From Citrus sinensis (taxonomy: Eukaryota; Streptophyta; Magnoliopsida; Sapindales; Rutaceae), in the NCBI RefSeq assembly GCF_022201045.2, contig NC_068563.1, forward strand, positions 29,175,001 to 29,239,000: DNA of 64,000 bases, in the 5' to 3' direction. The translations under genes were made by a program, and so were the position numbers. Positions 36,624 to 48,065 of the stretch are shown here, piece after piece; the first letter of the stretch is position 1, and each line of letters opens with the position of its first letter. The notes under the pieces were generated by a model, which saw only the letters and a program-made list of their open reading frames with translations, was not told the origin of the DNA and did no database searches.

Positions 36624-38034
36624 TTAACCTTGTAAAAATAATAATTTTAAATGGACCTAAAACTGACGGCAAGCTTCGGTGGGTTAAGAAAGATTGGGCT
36701 TTGACACTGGATCTTAGGCCTGTGTGGCTGGTCGCCAGCAACTTCAAACCACATGGCTAGTACGGCCGTGACCTCCCATATTAATTGTGGGAATGTTTGA
36801 CGCTTCTCTATGCTATTAAAATGCCTCGTAGTATTACAATAATGTTATAACATGTTTAATGTGGTCAACTTATCTTTTCATGCAGTCAAACTCGCATAAA
36901 ATAAACTGAAAAATAGTAAGTGTAAAAAAAGATAAAGAGAAAAATAAAAATTGCAAAACTAAACTCCTTTGTATCAATTCCTTCGTTTCACCTCTCTCAT
37001 CTGTATTGATGATTCATTCTCTCGAAGGCCCAGAAAAAAGCCCGCCGCAAACCACCCTCCTCCGCCATTCTCCAGCGAGGAAGAGGCATCAGAACAAAAC
37101 GATGCCGTTCAAGAGCACGAACCCGAATTGCCTTTGAAATACTGCGAATCAGTTTTAGACATAGAAGATGATTACAAGGAAAACGCGACTCTGTTTCCCG
37201 ACACGTCCAATTTCATCATCAAGCCAATCATCAGCGAAGGCCCAGAAGCGAAAAACACACAGCTCCAAACGCTTAGCTCTGAGTGAGCCGAGTGGGTGTG
37301 GGTCTTCGTCCCGATTGAAGAAGGAGAAATTTGACCCTCCTCGTTTTATAGTTCTGGGTTTGCCTATACAAGATAATAAGCTGGCTCTGCCAGTGGCGGA
37401 TCCTTTAGTGGGCTCTATCGGGCTGCAGCCCGGTATAGAAAAAAATCAAAATCAAATATGTTAGTTAATTTACAAATAGGCCACCAACAATTAATTACAA
37501 GAGTGCCATTCAAAGTAAAAAACACTTTACCTAATTCACTTTTCCAATTTCTCTCCCTTTCACCGACAACAATACTAAAGCCAAGAATTAAAAAAGATCG
37601 GCGGTCCCCTTCACGATTTCTTATCTTCATGGTCGTCTAATTTGGTTGGCTTTATACTTTTTTGTACTAGAATGCTTTGATTGCTTTCAGAACCTATATA
37701 AATTGCTTTCAGAACTTATAAATTTCTTATTGGCTTTATGGCTTTTTGTACTGGTGATACTTTATTTTGATTCATTATTTTGAATTTCTTATTGATTATT
37801 TATTTTTTGTAATTGGTTTTGCTGATTTGCTCTATAATTTGTTTTGATTCATTATTTTGAAAAGTATCAATTTTGATTTCTGTCCATATATTCCAAATCA
37901 ATGTTGTGTCTTGGAAGTTAGTTGGTAAAACTCAAGCGAACTGAATTCAATAACTATGCAATAGTACAATGTGTTGGTCAAAAATTAGAGTTAGTTAATA
38001 TACACACACCCACACTTATGCATATACATATACA

Positions 38035-38070
38035 TACATACATATATATGTGTGTGTGTGTGTGTATATA
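38035..38070. repeat. (TA)/(TG)n microsatellite inside the hAT element
   Basis: CATACATACATATATATG followed by about nine TG units and TATATA, within the left subterminal region of the transposon. Confidence 0.85.
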
Positions 38071-38286
38071 ATAATATTAATAATTGTATATATTATTGTT
38101 GGAACAATTGCAAGAGAGCATTTTAAGCAAAAACTTATTGTTGTTATTTTTTCACTTATAATTTTTTTAAAAATTACAAAGATGAACAAGTTTTAATTGT
38201 TTATTTTATTTAAGTATGCTAATTAGGCTTGTAATTATTAATTCATTTATCAATTCTTATATAATTTTGTGTTATTATAGGTTATA

Positions 38287-40679
38287 ATGTCCTACAAATC
38301 CAAACTAAAAGAAACTCTCATTTCATTCTTTGCCAAAGTAAATGGTCGTCAATCATCAAATGAGGCAAGTTCTCCATGCAATATTGATGCCTCAAGTTCT
38401 CCTATGTCTCAAAGGGTTGAATTTGAGAAAGTCGATATTCCATCCACTATTGACACCCCTTATTTAGAACATGACACCGGATTGCGCATTTCAATCAAAG
38501 CTTATCCCATTGACAAACGGGAAGATGTGCGGATAGCATACATAAATATGAGATCATTTCAACCCGAGCTACAAAAGTACCTATCGACTAAACATGGTAT
38601 GCAAAATCGACGATTTCAATTTTCTTGGTTCTCAAAATTTCGTTGGTTTGAGTATTCCGTATCAAAAGACAAAACATTTTGTTTTTCATGCTTTCTTTTT
38701 CACGATGCATCAACTAAGTATGATGCATTTATTGCTGATGGTTGTCAAAATTAGAAGTATGTTTCTTGCGACAAAAAATGTCTTTTTGCACTACATGAAG
38801 GGAGTCATGGTTCTTTTCACAATGCCGCCATGGTAAAGTGGAGCAATTTAAATGATCCATCTAGACATATTGATAAAAGAATGAATGCACAATCTTCAAA
38901 GCAAGTTTTAGAGAATAGATTGCGGCTAAAAACCTTAATAATAGCTACCAAGTGGTTAACAAAACAAGCTTGTGCTTTTGGAGGTCATAATGAGTTGGTT
39001 AATTCTCTTAATCATGAAAAATTTATTAAATTAATCAAGTTGTTAGCAACAATGAATAAGGAGATTAATAAAATTGTGTTAGAAAATGCTCTTAAAAATG
39101 CCCAATACATAGCTCTTAAGATTCAAAAGGAGTTATTGAATATTCTTGCTAATAAAGTGCAACACAAAATTCATGAGGAAATTAGGGATGCTAAATTTTG
39201 TATTCTTGTTGATGAAGCACTCGATGAATCTCACAAAGAGCAAATGGCTATTATTTTGAGATATATTGATTGTGATGGGTTTATTAGAGAATGTTTCTTT
39301 GAAGTTGTGAATGTTGATAACATAAAGGCCTCTCTCCTAAAAAATGAGATATGTAATGTTCTTGCTTGATACAATCTTTTAATTGAAAATTTAAGAGGTC
39401 AAGGGTATGATAGTGCTAGTAATATGATGGGAGAATGAAATGGATTACAATCTTTATTTCTTAATGATTGTCCATATGCCTATTATGTACATTGCTTTGC
39501 TCATTGACTACAACTTGTATTAGTTGTAGTATTTAAAGAAGTGCATGAGGTATGATTATTTTTTTTCCAGGTTGAGCTCTATTGTCAAGTTTATTAATAC
39601 TTCTTTCAAACGTTATGTTGAGTTAAAAGCTGTTAAAGAGAAAGAAATTGTAGAATCAATAGTGTCAGAAGAGCTTGAGACTAGAATATGTGCTAATCAA
39701 GTCTGAACTTTACAAAGGGTTAGAGATACTCGTTGGAGCTCACATTTTACTTCAGTTAGTAGGTTTATTGAGATGTTTGGTGCAACTCTTGAAGTTCTAA
39801 GAAAGATGATTAATGATGGACCTACTCAAGATATGTGTGGAGAAGCTAAATGTGCGTATAGAGAGATGACATCCTTCGAGTTTGTGTTTATTTTGCTTTT
39901 GTTAGATAAAGTTCTTAGAATCTCTAATATTCTTTGCCGAGCACTACAGACAAAATCTTTAGACATTTTGAATGCTTTGAATTATGTCACAAGTACTGAA
40001 AGACTTTTGTAAGAATTTCGAGATAATGGTTGTGATGATTTTATTAGAAGTGTGGTATCATTTTGTGGAAAGCATGACATTACTGTGCCTGATATGAGGG
40101 TTTGTTGTATGGAAGGTATAGGAACAAAAAGATTACGTTACAGTTGAGCATCATTATCACTTTAATATAGTTAATGTTGTAATAGATTTTCAATTGACAG
40201 AGTTAAAAGCTAGGTTCCAAAGCAAACTATGGAACTCCTTACTCCAAGCTCAGCTTTGGATCCAATTGATGAGTTTAAATTATTTGATACAGATCGTATT
40301 TGTTATCTTGTTAAGAAATTTTATCCTTATGATTTCAGTGCAAATGAGATTCTTGCTTTGAGACAAGAGTTGGAACAATATAAGTTTGATGTGCTTTCTC
40401 ATCCACTTTTTTCGAAAAGTTACTTCACTTTATGAGTTATGTCGACGATTAATTGAAATAAAAAAGTCGCAACACTATTTCTTGATTGATAGACTAATTC
40501 ATCTAATGTTGACTATTCCAGTTTCTACAACCACAACAGAGAGTGTATTTTCAGCTATGAGCCTTATTAAGATATCACTTCGCAGTAAGATGAAAAATAA
40601 GTTTCTTTCAGATTATATGGTTGTCTATACTGAAAAAGAAATTACAAATACTATTGATTTAGATTGTATAATTGATTAA
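38287..40679 (+). pseudogene. hAT transposase remnant (zf-TTF, DUF4371, hAT dimerisation)
   Basis: Coding order is complete but broken. 38287-38754 starts MSYKSKLKETLISFFAKVNG and contains the TTF-type zinc finger region (FSWFSKFRWFEYSVSKDKTF, CFSCFLFHDA). 38830-39369 holds the DUF4371-like catalytic region (FCILVDEALDESHKEQMAII). 40386-40679 holds the C-terminal hAT dimerisation motif (FLIDRLIHLMLTIPVSTTTT, ESVFSAMSLIK). Stops or frame changes occur after each of these blocks, for example TAG at 38752-38754 and TGA at 39367-39369, so no functional transposase can be made. It resembles the zinc-finger MYM/TTF-type hAT proteins common in plant genomes. Confidence 0.88.
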
Positions 40680-40962
40680 TTCCATTGTTTGAAGTCTTGA
40701 AAAGTACAATTTTAGCAGTATTTTTTTGAAATAATTTTTTTTAAAAAATTTATTAGGTGTATTTTATTTTTTTACTTATGAAATTTTATGTTCACTTTAT
40801 AATATAATTCTTTTTTTTAATTTAGTCTGGAGTACTTTAAAGTCTAGAGTCCACCCCTAGGCTTTGCCTAAACAAGGTAGTAAAAGGAGCAGTAAAAAAA
40901 TAAAGTTGTATTCTACAACCAAAGCTAAAGAGAAAGTAAATAGCAAGATGGATGCGAAATGA

Positions 40963-41957
40963 TTGAGTGAATTATTGAGACGGGAGATGTTGAAGCTGGG
41001 AATGGGAAATGGATTGGCGGCACTCGATGTTGAGATGTTGAGAGGAGAGTGATGGATGGTGAGAAGTTGAATGAGATTGGGGACAACTAGAGTAAGTTGC
41101 AGCAGCACATTCTGACTAAATTGGTTTTGGACAAGTTGTAGTCATCTCAAAGTGTATGAACAGGGACCTATTGTTTTATTATGGAATGAAGAGAATTGTT
41201 GTAATTTTAAGACTTTTATATTTAGAATTTTTTTTCAAGTACTTATAAATTTTTTAAAATATAATTTAAATTATTTGTAAAAAAATTAGTATAAATACAA
41301 CACTAAATATAATATAATTAAAAATTAATATAATATAATACAATACAGATTATGAAATAAACTCCATATTCTTTCTCATTCGCAAAGAGCACGCACTTTG
41401 CTCTTTTCTTTACATCAGTTTAATTAATGAACGTGAACTTTCTTGTTTCGTTGTCTGAGATAGACTTGTACGCATTTTTAGATTCATTTGTCTCAGGACA
41501 TATACATACTCCATCGCAATACCCCAGGACTGATCCTCGCAAACGGTTCCATCTAACGATTCTCAATCATCTTTAGGCAACCAACCACATTTGATTCTGC
41601 TGCCACGACTCGTCCACTTTTCAGCCTCCAGCTGTCCGCAGCATCCTCTTTTCTTATTGGTCCATCACCACAAACCCGAATATTGAGAGTGTCATTAAGC
41701 TCAAAGAGCGAAGTCGGTGTTCCAAAAAAATGAGAAAAGTTAGCCGCACGAATTTACCCAGACACCCATCGAGGATGCTCCTAATACGCAACCAATAGGA
41801 AGGGTACTTTAGTAATCAAGGAAATCTCGCACGGTGGGTTCTACCCAATGAGGCGGTGGATTACTTAGGTGTTGAAATGTGATTGGGATGGTCACAGGTG
41901 GCGATCTGCTACAGCGAGTAGGAGCTATAGAAAGAGTGATATTGATTTCCAAGGGAA
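40963..41957. other. Intergenic DNA upstream of LUX
   Basis: No gene recognised. AT-rich to about 41350, then the more balanced LUX promoter. An opposite-strand open frame at 41809-42093 has no recognisable domain and overlaps the promoter, so I treat it as chance. Confidence 0.5.
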
Positions 41958-41983
41958 AGATATTTAGAGGATCAAAAATATCT
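41958..41983 (+). promoter_or_regulatory. Evening element pair in the LUX promoter
   Basis: A perfect evening element, AAAATATCT, lies at 41975-41983. Ten bases upstream, AGATATTTA (41958-41966) is the reverse complement of TAAATATCT, an 8-of-9 match. Both are about 205-230 bases before the LUX ATG. CCA1 and LHY bind evening elements to repress LUX in the morning, so these are the likely inputs for evening-phased expression. Confidence 0.8.
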
Positions 41984-42188
41984 GGCTGAGTCGTCCACGT
42001 TGGCAGCCGATACACGATCGATCTGGAATCAGATATTGCACTTTTTCTCATCTCTTTTTGCTCTTTTCCTTTACTCCACCGAGAAAATTTCACTGTCGTT
42101 CCCCCCCCATTTTCTCTCCTCCGAATCTTCCCCTTAATTAATATCTCAGATCTTACAAGAGAAAAATTATTTAATTTTGATTAAAAAA

Positions 42189-43325
42189 ATGGGCGAAGAG
42201 GTGAGGATGACGGAGTATGAAGTTAACGATAAGGGAGACTATAACGGCGATGACGAGAGGATACCAGAGTGGGAGATGGGATTGCCTAATGGAACAGATC
42301 TAACGCCGTTATCACAGTCGTTAATTCCGCCTGAACTGGCTTCCGCTTTTAGCATCTTACCCGTACCTTGCCGAACGCACCTCGACGTGAACCGCGCGTC
42401 GCAGACCACGCTCTCCTCGATTCGTGGCAGCCGCGCGCACTCGCTCTCATCGACGGACAATAACAATAGCAATAACTTAAAGACCTTAACGGAGAATCGC
42501 GACCCGATGGTTACCGAAACGGAAGAACAGGACCAAAACGGGTCGTTTGCGGACTCGAGGTCGAAGTCAAGGAGACCGGATTGTACGGAGGAGGCGGATT
42601 CGGCGCTGAGGACGGACAATTCGAACGAGGATCCGTCGGCGAGGACTCTGAAGCGGCCGCGTCTGGTGTGGACCCCGCAGCTGCACAAGCGATTCGTTGA
42701 CGTGGTGGCGCATCTAGGGATTAAGAACGCCGTGCCGAAGACGATCATGCAACTGATGAACGTCGAGGGATTGACCCGCGAGAACGTCGCGAGCCACTTG
42801 CAAAAGTACCGCCTTTACTTGAAGCGGATGCAAGGGCTGTCGAACGACGACCCGTCGTCGTCCGATCACCAGCTGTTCGCGTCAACGCCGGTGCCGCCCC
42901 AGTGTTTGCCTTACGAGAGTACCAACGGCGGGCCCCATGTAGGCCACCTCTGTAACAGTAACAATAATAACAATAATGGGAGTATTAATAATAACAATAA
43001 CAATAATGATGGAAATAGTAATAATGGGAGCGGTAATAGTGGACACGTGGGGATGGCGGCGTACGGTGCTCCCGCGGGGATGATGACGGCGCCGATGTAT
43101 GGGATGATCAACCATCAAGGGTTTCATCATGGACACGGGTTTGACCCGAGTATGTACAATATGAATATGAACATGGGCATGGGTATGAATATGAATATGG
43201 GGATGAATAATATGATGCATCAGCAGAGAGACTGGTCTGTGAATAAGCACGGGTACGGGCACGGGCACGGGCAGGGGTCGGTTGTGTCATACCCGCAGCA
43301 TGTGGCACCTTCCAGTGATAAATGA
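42189..43325 (+). CDS. LUX: LUX ARRHYTHMO (PCL1), GARP/MYB-like evening-complex factor
   Basis: DNA-binding subunit of the circadian evening complex with ELF3 and ELF4; represses PRR9, PIF4 and its own gene. A single exon encodes 378 residues, starting [17 protein letters not shown]; the frame stays open to a TTG at 42177, but the ATG at 42189 matches the conserved LUX start MGEEV. The N-terminal signature EWEMGLPNG...[14 protein letters not shown] is present. The GARP domain runs over residues 155-217 ([48 protein letters not shown]). The C-terminal third is low-complexity: an Asn run at about 254-283, a Met/Asn/Gly stretch at about 323-345 and a Gly/His tail. The coding region is much more GC-rich than its surroundings, as intronless regulators often are. 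BOA/NOX-type paralogues share the domain, but the N-terminus favours LUX. Confidence 0.93.
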   Translation: MGEEVRMTEYEVNDKGDYNGDDERIPEWEMGLPNGTDLTPLSQSLIPPELASAFSILPVPCRTHLDVNRASQTTLSSIRGSRAHSLSSTDNNNSNNLKTLTENRDPMVTETEEQDQNGSFADSRSKSRRPDCTEEADSALRTDNSNEDPSARTLKRPRLVWTPQLHKRFVDVVAHLGIKNAVPKTIMQLMNVEGLTRENVASHLQKYRLYLKRMQGLSNDDPSSSDHQLFASTPVPPQCLPYESTNGGPHVGHLCNSNNNNNNGSINNNNNNNDGNSNNGSGNSGHVGMAAYGAPAGMMTAPMYGMINHQGFHHGHGFDPSMYNMNMNMGMGMNMNMGMNNMMHQQRDWSVNKHGYGHGHGQGSVVSYPQHVAPSSDK

Positions 43326-46277
43326 AATTTCTGTTCAAGCCTTGGAAAAGGTTATTTTTATTTCTAATTATATGATTTAATGTAATGTATGCTATTTATT
43401 GCTCTGTAGTTTGAAATACATCATTTAAAAAATTTTGATCATGGATGCAAGTTTAATAATAGTAACTTCTAGGCGAATGGTCTTAAATTGAATTGCAGAA
43501 TGGATTAAATGCCAAATTAGTGTCTACAGTTAGATTTGTTAGCAACTAGCAAATTCATTTTGCTAGCCAAATTCAAGAATTAACAAATTAATGCTGTGTT
43601 TGCCAACTTTCTCTGCTACTAGTTCATTTGTTATGATTGCATTGCATCCATTCTTACATGTACAGATGGTTTTGCTATGTGCTTTTAAGTGATTAGGCTT
43701 GTGTTCTTGAATTTTCTAATAATGAACTTACAGGTTTGAAGCTTTCCTTTCATAGCAAGATATTAACACGGACACCAGGTTATCTGCGTCTTTCTCTCAG
43801 TTAATTGTTTATTGATTTTATCAGACTTGATATATTAGGCTGCAGTAGCAGGAGAATGCTTATTTATTTATTCTCTTTAATCCTTCAGGTTAAATTGCCT
43901 GAGCTTGAGCAACTTGTTTAGAACTTTTGGAAGTGGCGGGCTGGGTACTGAATTCACATGAACTATATTGAGAACACTTCTAGTGTGTATTTCTAACATG
44001 ATTTGGAGTAGGGTGTGGATCAGCAAAGCTTGCAGCATCCTCTGTCTTAGTAGATCTATTCTATTATTTGCCTGATTGCGGGGCAAGGTTCCTAGCATAC
44101 CAGTTAAAGTCTACCTAGATGAAAACAAGTTTTAAAGTACATTCTTAACTTGTTCTTTCTTGATAAATGTCATTAACTTCTGTGCTTTTCCGCATGTAAA
44201 ACTTCTTTTTCGGCATCAAACCTGAGTTCATAAAAGGTTTACACAAACTAAAGCAAATTTTATAAGGTAGTCTACCATGCTGGGCATTGAATTCATCACC
44301 TTTTCATCACTTCTCTCTTTTGAGATTTCTTTATTCTTTTCCCATGCTATTGAAAGGAAGCTGATTATTTATTAAATTCTTTTTTATGTTGATTCTTTGG
44401 CCGACTAACATGTGCTTAGTGAAATGAAATATGAGATTCTTCTTATCAGGGTATATATTCCTGAATTTACCGAGTTGTAACATGCATGTGTAAGTATCTT
44501 CTATGACGAAGTTCTGATCATGCTCTTACATTTTTGTTAACTTTCGTTAAGGAGGTTAATTTACAAGTATTCTGGGCCACATTTCAGCTCTGCTGGTTTT
44601 CAGCAGCAGATTACTTCTTGCAATATGAGCTCTCAGCAACTTGTTAGGAGTAGGTTTTAGCTAGCCGCTTTCTTATTAGTAGTAAGATAGCTTTGGAACC
44701 CTATGCAGGGTTTTCAATCGCATTGTTCCAGAGCAGAGTATGCCATTAGAATCTTTGACAGAATATATGAAAATTTGAGGAAAGATGCATGAAAATCCCA
44801 CTTCAATTTGCTGCTAATGCTAATTAGCCAATTAAGATGTGTCACTTCGGGGTAATTGAAGTCTGCAACAATTTTGTCTGATCCCTTAATTCTTCCACAG
44901 CCTAAGGCCTTTGAACGCTAGTAAAATTTATCCTGTTTCTGCTGTGGTTTGAATTAACCTTGACTTAGAAACATCTCTGTTGGGTGATGGACCTTATTGC
45001 ATTATTGTCAATTCTGATGTTTTTGTATGTTTGCCTCTCCAGTTGTAAGATGCAGACGGTTGCCAAGCAGAGTTGTGTCAGATTTTAAAAAGAACTTTTT
45101 AGTTAGTTGTTTAGGACTACTTTATTTGTCTTTTTGAACAAATTTGTAATATTTATAGTGGATGAGAAGGGGAAGAGCAAGTAGTGTAGTACACATGTAG
45201 TTGAGGGATGCCAACTTAAGAGTTAATTGGCTGATGCTATTAGAAATTTTGTTTTCTTTCTTCAGTATCAGTCAGTGCTTTGATGCCAACATATGGCATG
45301 CTTATCCGACACCTTGTGAGGCCATCAGGAAAGAAAAGCCAGATGTGTGCTCAGACTTAACTTTTTTCTTTGGTGACGTTTTAGAGTACGTAGACAACAG
45401 AGCTTTCTTTATATCTATGGCTGCAAATGGTCAAAAATGGTTGATGAATGAATCGGCGGTTCCTGATGACTTTTAATAAATGAAAAATGCTGGATGATGT
45501 TGAATTAAAACTTAAAAATCCATCCAAAAAGAAAAAAAGGATTCTTTAATAAAAGCAGAAAACTTTACGTCAAGTTATTATTTTAATAATCTTTTTTCTA
45601 AAGGTGATTGAAAGAGGAAATGGCTTTTCGGCTGTTGAGTGGGTTCTAGGAGAGCATTTTTAAAAGATTTTATTAATTTTATTTTTTAAAATATTTATTT
45701 AATAAAAAATAATAAAAATATATTATTCTCTAAAATTTTTAAATATAAATAAATTAATATTATTTTAATCAAATAAATTAAGATCTCACAATAACTTTGA
45801 TCTCTATCAGAAAATCTCTGCAGTTCTTTTACATCACTCTGCCCGTCATGGTTGGTTCTTTCGAATGCTCGTTGAAATCGATCTTACGATCAATCAATCA
45901 ATCTAAATCTTGGAGGAAAAGTAGGCATTTCGTTGTGTAAACCAAGAAAATGGCCATTGGCTAGAGAACGAGAAGTCATGAAATTCATCGGGGTAAATAA
46001 TAGAACTGGTGATCAGCGGACCGCATGGACCTGCCAACTTCCTCATAACTTTGGTGGCGCTGCAATCTAAGCTCTTGTGAACAACTGTTGAAATTTACTA
46101 GCAACATAGGCCTTCTTTATCTGCTGTGGTTCCGTGAGGCGACCGTTGTTACTTTTTCAGCAATGCGAACTGGAACAAAGCCGAAGACAAGACAAGGGCA
46201 GCAATGTTGATCATCCGTGACTCTTTCTTTCAGTTTTGGATAATACTAAATAGGCTGTGTAAAAAGCTCTTTGCATA
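43326..46277. other. LUX 3' flank and intergenic DNA
   Basis: About 2.9 kb without a recognised protein gene. The first 2 kb is not strongly AT-rich and could hold a long LUX 3' UTR or a non-coding transcript. A small open frame at 45201-45476 shows no family signal. The segment 45640-45790 is very AT-rich, and 45800-46277 would be 3' flank of the PPR gene. Confidence 0.45.
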
Positions 46278-48065
46278 TCATGCACCCTCTATCCAACTGC
46301 ACCCAGGAAATTTTCTCAATTTTCTTTTCTTCATCATCTTTTTCAACCTTGTCACCTTGCTCCACCTCCCAGCATTGGCATATAAATCCGTTAACAACAT
46401 ATTGTTAGCTGCACTCTCAGGTTCAAGCTCTGACAAATGCTTAGCTGCTATTTCGGCAAGTTCTATATTCCCATGATTCTTACATGCTCCTAATAATGCT
46501 CCCCACACAAATAGGTCGGGCTCAGTCGACATTGTTTTGATCATTTCATATGCCTCAGCAAGTCTTCCAGCTCGACCAAGAAGATCCACCATGCATGCAT
46601 AATGCTCTGTTCTTGGAATAATTTTGTATTTTTCTTGCATCATATTGAATAGCCTTTGTCCTAGTTCAACCAATCCAGCATGACAACAAGCAGTGAGAAC
46701 CGCTGTGAAACTCAGGTGATCAAGCTTCTTTCTCTCTTCCATCTGATTAAAGAGCTCAGTCGCTTCATCGCAATACCCATGGTTCGCACATCCAAAAATC
46801 ATTGAGTTCCAAGTAACCGTGTTCCTCTCGGACATCTTATCAAACAAGGTTCTTGCTTCAGATATAAAACCACACTTCGCATACATGTCAACAAGCGCAC
46901 TCCTCACGTGCAAATCACCTTCCACCCCTATCACAATAGCACACCCATGAATCTCCTTGCCACGCCTTATGTTTGCCGCACTTGCACAAGCAGGCAGGAT
47001 ACTACTAATTGTTGCCGAAGTTGGACAAAACCCTTGACTCAACATCTCCTTAAATGTATCAAATGCCTCGTCATTACAAAAATTGTGCACCAGCCCGGAT
47101 ATAACCGAGGTCCAAGACACAACATCAGGCTCAACCCCATTAGCACGCATCAACTGAAATAGCTTAGAAACCATCACTTGGTCGCCTCTTTTCGAAAACC
47201 CCGCAATTAACGTATTCCAAGTAACCACATTAGGCTTCACTCTTGGTGTTCCAATTTCTTCTACCAAATTCAATGCTTCAGTCGCAAGTCCGCGTTGTAC
47301 ATACCCTGAAACCATAGCATTCATTGCCACTATATCTTTCTCAACCATCTCATCAAAAACTTTTTTGGCCTTTTCGACGCTCCCACATTTGGAGTACATA
47401 TCAATCAATGAACTAACAACAAATGCATCAGTTCCAAAAGAATGTTTTAACACTAAGCTATGTATTTTCTCTCCAGTGCTTATATCAGACAAATGCCCAC
47501 ACGCTTTTAACACACTGGGAATGACAAATATGTTTTGCTTCAGACCTTGAATATGCATTTCATGAAACACAGTTACTGCTTCCTGATGATAGCCACGTCG
47601 AGCATAGGCCCCGGTGAGGGCAATCCAACGATGGATATTTGTTTTAGGAATTTCATCAAACAACATACGAGCATGGTGTATGTTTTGACACTCTGTGTAG
47701 AAAGTTATGAGCTTGGTGGCTATTTGGGTCAAACGAGCCAAGCCACTGACGATCAGTTGTGCATGGAGTATTTTACCAGATTGCAACGCTCGATCACGAA
47801 TGTAGATTTCGATCCGTTCACTGTAAGCTGTGGGCGATAAATGGAATGAACGGCTGATGATGGGCATTTTATAATGGGCCTCGATAAATATGCCGTTGAT
47901 GAGAGGTTTTCCAGCATCAGAAGCTGACTTCGAGCAAGAAAGCACCAGTTGCGTTCCACTCAAAAGAGCAAAGTATATACGACGTATGGAATAGAAGTCG
48001 TTCATAGAGAGAGTGAACTGGAACGGTTTGTCTCTTATAGGAAATAGACATGACCGATAGGTCAT
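46278..48065 (-). CDS. Pentatricopeptide repeat protein, PLS class (At5g59600-like)
   Basis: Organelle RNA-binding protein expected to act in editing or processing of mitochondrial or plastid transcripts. A single exon of 595 residues. Tandem PPR motifs are clear from about residue 90 (GKILHAQLIVSGL, LITFYTECQNIHHARMLFDE) to about 540. They include P, L and S types (VVTWNTLIAGFSKRGD, EPDVVSWTSVISGLV, NTVTWNSMIFGCANHGYCDE), followed by an E-type region (GALLGACKNHGNIELAEIAA). The protein ends KFPGCSWIEGA, so the DYW deaminase is absent and it would need a partner for editing. The ATG at 48065 is the longest start; a downstream Met (MPIISRSFHLS) could also serve, and either would give a presequence. 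The first nine or so codons are duplicated at 57061-57088. The At5g59600 match is from memory. Confidence 0.88.
   Translation of the reverse strand: MTYRSCLFPIRDKPFQFTLSMNDFYSIRRIYFALLSGTQLVLSCSKSASDAGKPLINGIFIEAHYKMPIISRSFHLSPTAYSERIEIYIRDRALQSGKILHAQLIVSGLARLTQIATKLITFYTECQNIHHARMLFDEIPKTNIHRWIALTGAYARRGYHQEAVTVFHEMHIQGLKQNIFVIPSVLKACGHLSDISTGEKIHSLVLKHSFGTDAFVVSSLIDMYSKCGSVEKAKKVFDEMVEKDIVAMNAMVSGYVQRGLATEALNLVEEIGTPRVKPNVVTWNTLIAGFSKRGDQVMVSKLFQLMRANGVEPDVVSWTSVISGLVHNFCNDEAFDTFKEMLSQGFCPTSATISSILPACASAANIRRGKEIHGCAIVIGVEGDLHVRSALVDMYAKCGFISEARTLFDKMSERNTVTWNSMIFGCANHGYCDEATELFNQMEERKKLDHLSFTAVLTACCHAGLVELGQRLFNMMQEKYKIIPRTEHYACMVDLLGRAGRLAEAYEMIKTMSTEPDLFVWGALLGACKNHGNIELAEIAAKHLSELEPESAANNMLLTDLYANAGRWSKVTRLKKMMKKRKLRKFPGCSWIEGA

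Larger units (their letters stand above)
37391..40859 (+). mobile_element. hAT superfamily DNA transposon (TTF/DUF4371 type), degenerate
   Basis: The element is 3469 bp long. The left end reads CAGTGGCGGATCC; the right end, reversed, reads TAGGGGTGGACTC, the usual hAT pattern (CAGNGGCGGA / TAGGGGTGGA). The flanking 8-bp target duplication is GGCTCTGC (37383-37390) and GGCTTTGC (40860-40867), differing at one base. It encodes a broken transposase and has AT-rich subterminal regions with a TG/TA microsatellite. The mismatch in the target duplication and the several stops suggest an old insertion. Confidence 0.9.
36972..40962 (+). pseudogene. Unrecognised gene, split by a hAT transposon
   Basis: Two coding-looking stretches flank the hAT element. 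Left: 36972-37286 carries an acidic Pro/Glu-rich sequence (KKPAANHPPPPFSSEEEASE; later LKYCESVLDIEDDYKE). In the next frame, 37262-37390 carries LSEPSGCGSSSRLKKEKFDP and PRFIVLGLPIQDNKLALP. Right: 40868-40962 continues in the frame of the second stretch with KQGSKRSSKKIKLYS and a lysine-rich tail to a TGA. Removing the element and one target copy joins LALP to KQGS without a frame change, so the insertion hit an exon. The left half changes frame once near 37200-37290 and has no clear ATG, so the locus looks decayed or is an exon preceded by an unseen intron. I do not recognise the family; charge and composition suggest a nuclear protein. Confidence 0.6.

Noticed and set aside
41809-42093. Open frame of 94 residues on the minus strand upstream of LUX.
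   Set aside because: No domain, overlaps the LUX promoter and evening elements, and composition is not convincing.
42882-43338. Long minus-strand frames across the 3' half of LUX.
   Set aside because: They are the reverse reading of Asn/Met/His codon repeats in LUX.
45201-45476. 91-residue plus-strand frame downstream of LUX.
   Set aside because: No recognisable motif, and the neighbourhood looks like non-coding 3' flank.
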